Positions 27,136 through 33,931 of a DNA stretch of 33,931 nucleotides are shown piece by piece. The stretch covers positions 1-33,931 of the forward strand of contig JAFGWN010000044.1 in NCBI GenBank assembly GCA_016937115.1, written 5' to 3'. Each line of letters opens with the position of its first letter. The stretch's first letter is position 1. A program made the position numbers and the translations under genes. The notes beneath the pieces are model-generated. The model searched no databases. It was not told the DNA's origin and saw only the letters and a program-made list of their open reading frames with translations. Source of the DNA: Balneolaceae bacterium. Its GTDB lineage: Bacteria > Bacteroidota > Rhodothermia > Balneolales > Balneolaceae.

Positions 27136-27245
27136 GGACTATTCTACAATATATCGCGGAAGGCGTGACAGGATCTGCACCAGCACTTTATCGTTAAGAT
27201 AGTTTTCATTTCGCTGAATGAAGCAACCGCCCTCTCCTCATCCTT
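27136..27245 (-). pseudogene. Frameshifted 3' remnant of an alanine-racemase-family gene
   Basis: This stretch aligns with 32691-32800, the 3' end of the intact racemase gene, at roughly 85-90 % identity by eye, including the stop codon. Read on the minus strand, the last residues are NYLNDKVLVQILSRLPRYIV-Glu against NYLNYEVLVQIPSRLPRHIV-Glu in the intact protein. A one-base deletion near 27207 (GTTTTCATT against GTTTGTCATT) shifts the frame: the upstream half VASFSEM reads in another frame. No sequence like the first about 350 codons is present, because similarity stops near 27245. Beyond that an unrelated open stretch (KKISPELFEELQRFQKFIW) joins it. Confidence 0.85.
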
Positions 27246-27635
27246 TTTCTTACTGGAATCTAACCAGATAAATTTTTGAAAGCGTTGAAGTTCCTCGAAT
27301 AATTCGGGGCTAATCTTCTTAGTTTATATAAAAACTGATTTTATTTTTTTAATCTAATAAGGCTTTATAAATGAATTAGTTTGTCTTGATAAAAAAATCA
27401 TTTGGTTTTTTTACATTATTTTATAGATTGATGAAGAATAAAAAGGTAGAAAATCTTGAGGTATTTTGATGGCTAGTCACCATCAGTAAAATTAATTGCC
27501 TTTAAGTTAACTTTAGGGTATTAGTCGGGATCAAATGTATATCACACACATCATTTCCATTCCACAGCATTGCCATATCCTATCTAAGCTGCAGGTAATT
27601 ATTCCATAACATACATAACCAAAAAGAGGTATATC
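27246..27635 (+). promoter_or_regulatory. Leader and promoter region of susC3, with a palindrome
   Basis: AT-rich stretch between the racemase remnant and the third susC. I found no convincing TTG/TAnnTTTG pair. The clearest structure is TGATGG-CTAGTCA-CCATCA (27467-27485), a perfect 6-bp inverted repeat whose flanks (ATTTT on the left, AGTAAAAT on the right) extend it imperfectly. Its form suits a dimeric regulator's operator. The ribosome-binding site AGAGG lies just before the ATG at 27636. Confidence 0.4.
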
Positions 27636-30600
27636 ATGCTTAGAAAGCTACTAACACTCACAGCAGTGGTGGTATGTGCTCTTGTGATGACATCTGCGGC
27701 ATTTGCGCAGGGTACAATCACAGGTACAATCACCGATGCACAAACAGGAGAAACTATTCCCGGTGCTAACGTTTTTATCCCTGAATTGGGGCAAGGCGCT
27801 TCCACCGACGCAGAAGGACAATATACCATCAACAATGTGCCGGCCGGCACGTACAACATGCGGATCACTTTTGTTGGGTATAAAACGATCAATCGCTCTG
27901 TCGATGTTGATGCAGGCGAAGAAACCGTTCTTAATATTACCTTGGAGGCTGATGTTTTCGGTCTTGATGAAGTGGTTGTTACGGGTGTAGGCGTAGGGAC
28001 CCAGACCAAGAAACTGGGATTCACGGTTTCAAAAGTCAACGAAGAAGAATTGACGACTGTGCCGGCTTCCGATGTAGGTTCAGCCATACAAGCCAAAGTG
28101 CCCGGTATTAGCGTTGTAAAAGCATCCGGTGATCCTTCAGCAGCTGCCACTATTCGGCTGCGCGGCACAACATCGTTCGGTAATAATCAAGATCCGCTCA
28201 TTATTGTAGATGGTATTATTACAGACGGCAGCCTTTCGGATATTAATATGCAGAACGTAAAATCGATTGAGATTGTAAAAGGCGCCGCTGCCGCATCGCT
28301 TTATGGTTCGCTGGCAGGTAACGGAGTAATCCAGATTATTACTAAACGAGGAGCAGGAGCTACTGGTAAACCTCAGGTCACGCTTCGAACCGAATATGGA
28401 TTTTCAGAAATAGCAAAGGATTATCCCATAGCTACCACCCACCCCTGGGATGATGAGGGAGCTAACGCTCCTGTTCTGTCAGATGACGGGCAGGCTATCA
28501 TTGAATGGCCTGGATTTGGAACCTTTGATGCGGATCGGGTTTGGGATAACGAATACGCTGTTACCCATGATAACCTGGATGCAGTATTTGACGGGCAACC
28601 TTACAATTCAAACTTTATTAGTCTGGGAAATTCGGCGGAGTCATTCAATTATTATGCCTCCTTTGAAAACCTTACCCAAAATGGGGTTGTAAAAAACCTT
28701 CCGGATTATAACCGTAATAGCATCAAATTTAATGCCGATTATAACTACAATAAATTTGATCTGAAGTTCAGTGGTTCATATATCAATGCCCAATATCCTG
28801 ATATAACGGAACAGGGCCAGGGATCTAATTTCTTCTATTCTGTATTAACGACCCCTCCTTTTCTGAATTTCCTGGAAAAAAATCCAAATGGGACGTACAG
28901 TAACAATCCGCGCGGATATGATGTAGTAGGAAGTAACTTCCAGAACCCGCTCTATGTTGCCGAGCAGTTCAAGGATAACTTTGATCGCGACCGGTACATT
29001 ATGGGCTTTCATGCCAATTATGATCTAACTGAAAATATAAGCATTGATGCCCGTCAGTCGTTTGACAAACGGTCTACCATTCAGGAGACCTTTGCTCCGG
29101 TTGGATATCAAACTCCCACACCCAACAATCAGTTAAACAATGGGTACGAAGCCAGAGAAACCTTCGACAACTCAACCTCCGTGACCGAGTTGTGGGCTAC
29201 CGGTAGATTCGATATTGAAGACTTCAATATTCGAGTCATTGCCAAGTACCTGTATGAAGACCGGGACTATGAAAATTATGACTTCTCTGGTTTCAACTAC
29301 TCGGTATCGGGCATTCGCAGCTTCGGAGCTGTAGATCAATCCACCTATTCTATTGGATCTGAATTTATTGAAGAGCGGGCAGAGAACCTGATTCTTGATT
29401 CCCAGATCGATTATGATGATAAATTAATTCTTGGGGCCATGGTTCGGCGTGACGGCTCTTCCAGCTTTGGAGCAGATGAGCGCTATGCTATTTACTATCG
29501 TGGGTCATTAGCGTATCGTCTCACAGAAGATGTGGATCTTGGAAGTATAGATGAGCTTAAATTGCGTGCATCTCATGGTATCGCCGGCCAGCGGCCGCCG
29601 TTCGAAGCACAGTATGAGACCTATTCTGCCGGAACTACCGTATTGGTTCCCAATATTCTGGGTAACTCCGAAATCAAACCTTCGGTAGTTGCTGAAACAG
29701 AATTTGGCGTTGATGCAACATTCCTCAACAGGTTGAATACGTCCATCACCTATGCTTTAACCAATGTTACCAATGCCTACATTTTAGCACCCCTTACAGG
29801 TGTTAATGCATTTTCAGCGCAGTGGCAGAACGTGGGTGAAATTGAAAACAAAACCTTTGAGGCTTCGCTTCAGGGTAACCTGATACAGCAGGAAGATTTT
29901 CAGGCAGGTTTTAACATCTCTTTTAGTACAAACGAGCAAAAAGTTACCGACCTCGGAGGTGTTCCGGCATTTACACGTGGCCTTGGCGAGGGGGCAGCCA
30001 TCGACCTTTTCCGCTACGAAGAAGGCGTATCTATCGGGGCCATGTATGGAAATCAGCTTATCTCTTCTGTCGACCAGCTAACCGTTAATGAGGACGGGTT
30101 TGTTGTAAACGCCGGAGGCGGTACCCTTACACCGGACGACTTCAGCGTTAACGACCTTGGCCATGTTATTATAACAGATGATGCAGGTACTGAGGCCGAA
30201 CGCCCGATGTATCTGGTTGATGAGCTGGGGGATGCCCGGGTTGTACAAATCGGCGACACACAACCTGATTTCCAGGTTGGTTTTTCCGGTAATATCAACT
30301 ATAAAAACATTGGCCTTTTTATGGTGTGGGATTGGTCGCAGGGCGGCGAAGTGTACAACTACTCTAAACAGTTGCTCTACTTCAATTTCCGTCACCAAGA
30401 CCTGGAGACCCTTACCCGCGATGGATTTGACCCGCAGTATGCACTTGCCTCTGACGGGCTCTATAATGCGTCCAATGGTTCATCTTACTTTGTAGAAGAT
30501 GCTTCTTACCTGAAGCTTAGGGAATTGTCATTATCGTATACCCTTACCGGTGACAAACTTGGCTCCATAGGAAATTACCTGCGGGATATTCAATTTTCTG

Positions 30601-30749
30601 TAGTGGGCCGTAATCTGTTTACGTTTACGGATTATACGGGATACGATCCGGAAGTAGCACTACGATCAAATGCAACCAACTTCCGAATTGACGAGTATGC
30701 ATATCCCAACTTCCGAACCTACTCAGGATCGGTTCGTGTACGATTTTAA
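27636..30749 (+). CDS. SusC/RagA family TonB-linked outer-membrane transporter
   Basis: 1037 residues. The signal peptide ends about Ala-Phe-Ala (22-24). Next are a carboxypeptidase-D-like domain (TITGTITDAQTGETIPGANV), the junction motif LDEVVVTGVG (110-119), and a plug with GNNQDPLIIVDGI and VKGAAAASLYGSLAGNGVIQI. The barrel ends FRTYSGSVRVRF with a terminal Phe. No STN domain. Its first 20 coding bases equal those of the SusC gene at 22813, and both share the MLRKLLTLT start, GANVFI and TFVGY segments, so they are tandem paralogues that have diverged strongly in plug and barrel. SusD follows after 19 bases. The substrate is unknown. Confidence 0.95.
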   Translation: MLRKLLTLTAVVVCALVMTSAAFAQGTITGTITDAQTGETIPGANVFIPELGQGASTDAEGQYTINNVPAGTYNMRITFVGYKTINRSVDVDAGEETVLNITLEADVFGLDEVVVTGVGVGTQTKKLGFTVSKVNEEELTTVPASDVGSAIQAKVPGISVVKASGDPSAAATIRLRGTTSFGNNQDPLIIVDGIITDGSLSDINMQNVKSIEIVKGAAAASLYGSLAGNGVIQIITKRGAGATGKPQVTLRTEYGFSEIAKDYPIATTHPWDDEGANAPVLSDDGQAIIEWPGFGTFDADRVWDNEYAVTHDNLDAVFDGQPYNSNFISLGNSAESFNYYASFENLTQNGVVKNLPDYNRNSIKFNADYNYNKFDLKFSGSYINAQYPDITEQGQGSNFFYSVLTTPPFLNFLEKNPNGTYSNNPRGYDVVGSNFQNPLYVAEQFKDNFDRDRYIMGFHANYDLTENISIDARQSFDKRSTIQETFAPVGYQTPTPNNQLNNGYEARETFDNSTSVTELWATGRFDIEDFNIRVIAKYLYEDRDYENYDFSGFNYSVSGIRSFGAVDQSTYSIGSEFIEERAENLILDSQIDYDDKLILGAMVRRDGSSSFGADERYAIYYRGSLAYRLTEDVDLGSIDELKLRASHGIAGQRPPFEAQYETYSAGTTVLVPNILGNSEIKPSVVAETEFGVDATFLNRLNTSITYALTNVTNAYILAPLTGVNAFSAQWQNVGEIENKTFEASLQGNLIQQEDFQAGFNISFSTNEQKVTDLGGVPAFTRGLGEGAAIDLFRYEEGVSIGAMYGNQLISSVDQLTVNEDGFVVNAGGGTLTPDDFSVNDLGHVIITDDAGTEAERPMYLVDELGDARVVQIGDTQPDFQVGFSGNINYKNIGLFMVWDWSQGGEVYNYSKQLLYFNFRHQDLETLTRDGFDPQYALASDGLYNASNGSSYFVEDASYLKLRELSLSYTLTGDKLGSIGNYLRDIQFSVVGRNLFTFTDYTGYDPEVALRSNATNFRIDEYAYPNFRTYSGSVRVRF

Positions 30750-30768
30750 TCCATAAAATTTATTTATT

Positions 30769-32553
30769 ATGAAATTATCAAAAATAAAATCACCAATTTT
30801 GCTGCTTGCAATCGCTGCATTTTTTGCGGGTTGCGCAGATTTGAGCGTGCAAAATGTTAATGACCCAACCAAAGAAGCCGTTGAAGGTAACCCCGCCAAC
30901 CAGACGAAACTGCTTGCCGGTGGATTTTATGATCTTACCACCGCTATGGTTTCTCAGCACGGCGTCAATATTAATATGATCGCGGATCAAAATACCTCGA
31001 CCAATAACTTTAATGCGTATTGGGATTTCACAGAAGAACCGCGACGCCGGTTAACCAATACCACTTCGTATTCCAATACGGATGTATTCGAGGACTTCTT
31101 TGAGGGTGCAAACTCTGCTGTTGCAACAGCTAACCTCTTCATTAACAATATTGTTAACGAAGGCCAAACCGTTACCAACGATAATGGCGACGATATAACC
31201 AACGATATCCTGGCGCAGGCTTATTTCCTGCGAGGGCTTTCGTATGGTTTCCTGGGCTTGATGTATGACCAGGGATACCTGATCGATGAAAACTTCAACA
31301 CAGCAACAGATGAGCCGTCTTTTGTTCCTTATGGTCAATTGATTGATGCTTCCATCGCTGACCTGAGAGAAGCCATTTCGCTGGCTGCCGGTTCTTCCAC
31401 CTTTACATTCAATGCCATGCCGAACCCGGTTGACAGCTGGAATGCACAGGAGTTTCAGGATATAGTAAACTCATATGCGGCACGGATTATGGCAGGAAGA
31501 GCCCGAACAGCAGAAGAACGTGACGGGCTGGATTGGCAGACGATCCTGGACTTTGCCCAAAAAGGCCTTGGAGGACCTGAGTCCCTTTCCGACCTCGGGG
31601 TTTTCAGTAATCAGAATATTGGCTCGTCCGGTGAATTCGCGAACTACTTAACGGACTGGTCTAACTTTTTGGTTGCCGGTAGCCTTTTCCCCCCGGGGCA
31701 GGGCAATGGGTATAATCCCACCGACGTGAAGGCTATCCACATGCTGGATCCCAGTTATCCCGTAGAATACCCGGCCGATCAGGCATCGGGAGGCGAAGCT
31801 GGGTTAGATCCCGCATCATCAGATGACCCGCGATTGGGTTATTATATCTATACCACCAATCCGGGTTTCTTAAACCCTTCACGAAACGCAAATCTCTATA
31901 GCAACTATTTCAGCTTGCGATTTTTTGCAGATAGTGACTGGTGGCCACAGGAGAATCGAGTGATCTTCTTTACCGATACCGAAAATGATCTGCTCATAGC
32001 AGAAGCACAGCTTATGACCGGTAATACTGCCGGAGCTGCTATGACGCTGAATAACAGTACCGCAGGTACAGGGGAAACCACACTCGGTTTTGAGTTTCCA
32101 GCTGAACGGAAAGGATATATCGAAGATGCTACCCTTTCCGGCGGCCACACCATGACAGGTGCAGAAACCATGGCTCAATTTCAATGGGCCCTTTTGCGGG
32201 AATATTCTGTAGAAATCCACACCCTTGGCGGAGTTAGCAGCCCCTGGTTTTTTATGCGACGCCATGACCTGCTTCAGGAAGGTTCAGCAACGATGCTGCC
32301 CGTTCCGGCCTCGGAACTTGAAATCCTTGGTATGGAGATCTATACGTTTGGCGGGCCAAGTTTTGCCGGCCAGGCTGGTACTGCATCCGGAGCAAATAGC
32401 TGGAAAAATCTTGCTGAAAAAGCAGGTATGACCAGCTCGGCAAATCTCAATTCTGAGAAAAAATACATGGCTCCTACTTCTGTACCTGAAAATATACGGG
32501 TTACCGGTAGCCCTACGGCTGACGTAGCAGGTAAAGGAGCACGGCATAATTAG
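30769..32553 (+). CDS. SusD/RagB family outer-membrane lipoprotein (long)
   Basis: 594 residues. The lipobox FFAGC gives Cys22, followed by ADLSVQNVNDPTKEAV, where the NDPT segment is common in this branch. The helical core holds ILAQAYFLRGLSYGFLGLMY, and the C-terminal signature is LLREYSVEIHTLGGVSSPWF then MRRHDLLQEG. It is some 180 residues longer than the SusD at 25734. Most of the surplus lies in the middle (about 260-390), which is rich in Gly, Pro and Asp, so this is not a simple recent copy. Partner of the SusC at 27636. Confidence 0.9.
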   Translation: MKLSKIKSPILLLAIAAFFAGCADLSVQNVNDPTKEAVEGNPANQTKLLAGGFYDLTTAMVSQHGVNINMIADQNTSTNNFNAYWDFTEEPRRRLTNTTSYSNTDVFEDFFEGANSAVATANLFINNIVNEGQTVTNDNGDDITNDILAQAYFLRGLSYGFLGLMYDQGYLIDENFNTATDEPSFVPYGQLIDASIADLREAISLAAGSSTFTFNAMPNPVDSWNAQEFQDIVNSYAARIMAGRARTAEERDGLDWQTILDFAQKGLGGPESLSDLGVFSNQNIGSSGEFANYLTDWSNFLVAGSLFPPGQGNGYNPTDVKAIHMLDPSYPVEYPADQASGGEAGLDPASSDDPRLGYYIYTTNPGFLNPSRNANLYSNYFSLRFFADSDWWPQENRVIFFTDTENDLLIAEAQLMTGNTAGAAMTLNNSTAGTGETTLGFEFPAERKGYIEDATLSGGHTMTGAETMAQFQWALLREYSVEIHTLGGVSSPWFFMRRHDLLQEGSATMLPVPASELEILGMEIYTFGGPSFAGQAGTASGANSWKNLAEKAGMTSSANLNSEKKYMAPTSVPENIRVTGSPTADVAGKGARHN

Positions 32554-32584
32554 TCGTTCTATTAACGCTAATAAGCCTCGTTTA

Positions 32585-32617
32585 AGCCCTCTGTCGTTTG
32601 GCAGGGGGCTTTTTTTA
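32585..32617 (+). terminator. Intrinsic terminator after susC3-susD3
   Basis: AGCCCTCTGTC (32585-32595) pairs with GGCAGGGGGCT (32600-32610) across a GTTT loop, with two G-T wobbles, followed by seven T. It lies 31 bases after the susD stop and between two convergent genes. Confidence 0.9.
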
Positions 32618-32693
32618 TAGGCTATACTTAACCATTCATCTGAAAATGCCCTGCAAGTAATCAGCCATCATCAAGCAGATGAAATATTTCGGA

Positions 32694-33860
32694 CTATTCC
32701 ACAATATGTCGTGGAAGGCGTGACGGGATCTGTACCAGCACTTCGTAATTAAGATAGTTTGTCATTTCACTGAATGAAGCGACCGACATCTCCTTATCGC
32801 CCTGATGTCCGATGATTACCACCTCATCCCCTTTCGACACCCCGGGAATATCGGTAACATCAACTGTTAATAAATTCATATTCACCAACCCGGCTACCGG
32901 TGCCCGCTCACCATTGACAAGCACAATACCGATATTGGTAAGATTCCGTTTAAAACCGTGGGAATAGCCGATAGGCACCGAAGCAATTTTCTCTTTTCTA
33001 CTGGTCTGATACGTGGTACCGTAACCGATAAATTCACCGGCATCCACTGTTTTCGTACTCATCACCCGGCTTTTCCAGCTCATCACACGCCGCAGCGGAT
33101 CTTCATGAAGTTTATCAAAATCGGAGTGGTTTTTAAGGAATTTCATGTACGTTTCGCGATTGGGCCAAAAACCGTACTGCGCAATCCCAATGCGCACCAT
33201 ATCCATAATTGTTTCGGGATAGTTAAGCGTTGCTGCAGAACATGCGGTATGATTCCATTTAGCCTCAATACCCTCTTCTTGCAGATACGAACAATACGAC
33301 TTAAAATTCTCAATTTGCTCGGTCACCCGCACGTGGTTGCTCACACTTTCTGCCCCCGCATAATGGGTGCAAATACCATCCACCGAAAGCAATTCATCAT
33401 TTTTCCTGATCATTTCAACCGCTTCCTTCAGCTTGCTGTTATCAAGCCCCAGCCGGTTCATGCCTGTTTCAAGATGAAGGTGAATACGCGCCGGTTTTTC
33501 TAACCTCTTCGCCTGTTCAACCGTTTTTTTGAGGCGGTCAAGCTCAAAAATATAAAATGATACATCCTGTTCAATCGCCCATTCAATTTCCTCATTCCCG
33601 ATCATTCCCATAATCATCACATGGCTGTCCGCTTTATTCTTATGCTTACAGGCAAGCCGGGCTTCATCAGCGCTGAAAACTGCAAAATGACTGATCCCAC
33701 ACTCTTCGGCCATAGGCACAAACTGCTCAATACCGTGTCCATATGCATTCCCTTTGATCACTGAACAAAACGTAACATCTTTCCCGATATAGTCTCTTAG
33801 AAATTTAACATTTTGGCGGAATGCCGATTTACTTAGCTCAATATGCGACGGGGCGAACAT
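32694..33860 (-). CDS. Alanine-racemase-family PLP enzyme, diverged paralogue
   Basis: 388 residues, fold-type III PLP racemase. Lys36 in SVIKGNAYGHG binds PLP, Tyr280 in IGYGTTYQ is the second base and Arg223 in VRIGIAQYG contacts the PLP nitrogen. TGMNRLG is at 132-138. The usual carbamylated lysine is His129 (HLHLETGM). It differs clearly from the racemase at 502: Gly37-Asn38 replace the usual Ala-Asp after the lysine, and the insert between 232 and 275 is longer. A second alanine racemase or a broader amino-acid racemase are both possible. The start ATG is fixed because the heptamer repeat seven bases upstream has stops in all frames. No Shine-Dalgarno sequence is visible. Convergent with susD3. 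Confidence 0.85.
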   Translation of the reverse strand: MFAPSHIELSKSAFRQNVKFLRDYIGKDVTFCSVIKGNAYGHGIEQFVPMAEECGISHFAVFSADEARLACKHKNKADSHVMIMGMIGNEEIEWAIEQDVSFYIFELDRLKKTVEQAKRLEKPARIHLHLETGMNRLGLDNSKLKEAVEMIRKNDELLSVDGICTHYAGAESVSNHVRVTEQIENFKSYCSYLQEEGIEAKWNHTACSAATLNYPETIMDMVRIGIAQYGFWPNRETYMKFLKNHSDFDKLHEDPLRRVMSWKSRVMSTKTVDAGEFIGYGTTYQTSRKEKIASVPIGYSHGFKRNLTNIGIVLVNGERAPVAGLVNMNLLTVDVTDIPGVSKGDEVVIIGHQGDKEMSVASFSEMTNYLNYEVLVQIPSRLPRHIVE

Positions 33861-33866
33861 AGGGGT

Positions 33867-33931
33867 AGTTATCAGTTATCAGTTATCAGTTATCAGTTAT
33901 CAGTTATCAGTTATCAGTTATCAGTTATCAG
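33867..33931. repeat. Heptanucleotide tandem repeat (AGTTATC)n upstream of the racemase
   Basis: Nine perfect copies of AGTTATC plus two bases run from 33867 to the window end. The true length is unknown because the sequence stops within the array. On the coding strand of the racemase it reads GATAACT repeated up to six bases before the start codon, so it occupies the place of ribosome-binding site and leader. Confidence 0.97.

Noticed and set aside
27599-28168. 189-codon open frame on the minus strand over the start of the third susC
   Set aside because: The product is a Ser/Thr/Val-rich complement of the SusC N-terminal domain, antisense to an unmistakable signal peptide and regulatory domain.
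22813-32553. Polysaccharide utilisation locus
   Set aside because: SusCD pairs are present but no glycoside hydrolase, lyase, sulfatase or regulator is encoded in the window, so a carbohydrate substrate cannot be supported.
33867-33931. CRISPR array at the right edge
   Set aside because: The units are contiguous 7-base copies with no spacers, so this is a microsatellite.

Overview
The window looks like a chromosomal segment from the Bacteroidota/FCB group, most likely a Balneolota- or Rhodothermota-type marine or halophilic organism. The evidence is three SusC/SusD outer-membrane pairs, a GWxTD-domain lipoprotein, a SprE/PorW-like TPR lipoprotein, a Rho factor with a Ser/Lys-rich insertion, and one well-placed promoter of the Bacteroidota type (TTG, 20 nt, TAnnTTTG). 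GC content looks moderate throughout and I see no sharp compositional island. Lineage is inferred from gene content only.

Region 1 (1-13,400) is housekeeping. In order it holds: the 3' part of an FKBP-type prolyl isomerase; a minus-strand pair of an FAD-dependent oxidoreductase (PYROXD2/phytoene-desaturase superfamily) and an alanine racemase; a plus-strand pair of SppA signal-peptide peptidase and an MBL-fold hydrolase; a minus-strand folC-rho pair; class-2-like dihydroorotate dehydrogenase pyrD; and a large TPR lipoprotein. The pyrD product carries Cys where class-2 enzymes normally have the catalytic Ser.

Region 2 (13,680-20,450, minus strand) holds pyruvate kinase followed by a nutrient-uptake operon: SusC, SusD and a small beta-sandwich-like lipoprotein, closed by a perfect-stem terminator. 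Divergent to pyk, at 20,763, is a GWxTD lipoprotein.

Region 3 (22,200-33,931, plus strand except the last gene) holds two tandem SusC-SusD operons, each with its own intrinsic terminator. Downstream of the second pair lies a convergent, intact alanine-racemase-family gene. Downstream of the first pair, at the equivalent place, is a short frameshifted remnant of the 3' end of the same racemase. The two susC genes also share the same first 20 coding bases. I read this as an ancient tandem duplication of a [susC-susD / racemase] module, with loss of one racemase copy and strong divergence of the receptors. The intact racemase is preceded by a run of about nine AGTTATC heptamers that reaches the window edge.

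The three SusCD systems have no adjacent glycoside hydrolases, sigma/anti-sigma pairs or other regulators, and their SusC proteins lack an STN domain, so their substrates cannot be read from context. I found no CRISPR array, rRNA, tRNA, prophage or intact transposase. The strongest candidates for novelty are the duplicated receptor/racemase module, the heptamer repeat at the racemase start, and the unusual catalytic residues in PyrD and in both racemases.
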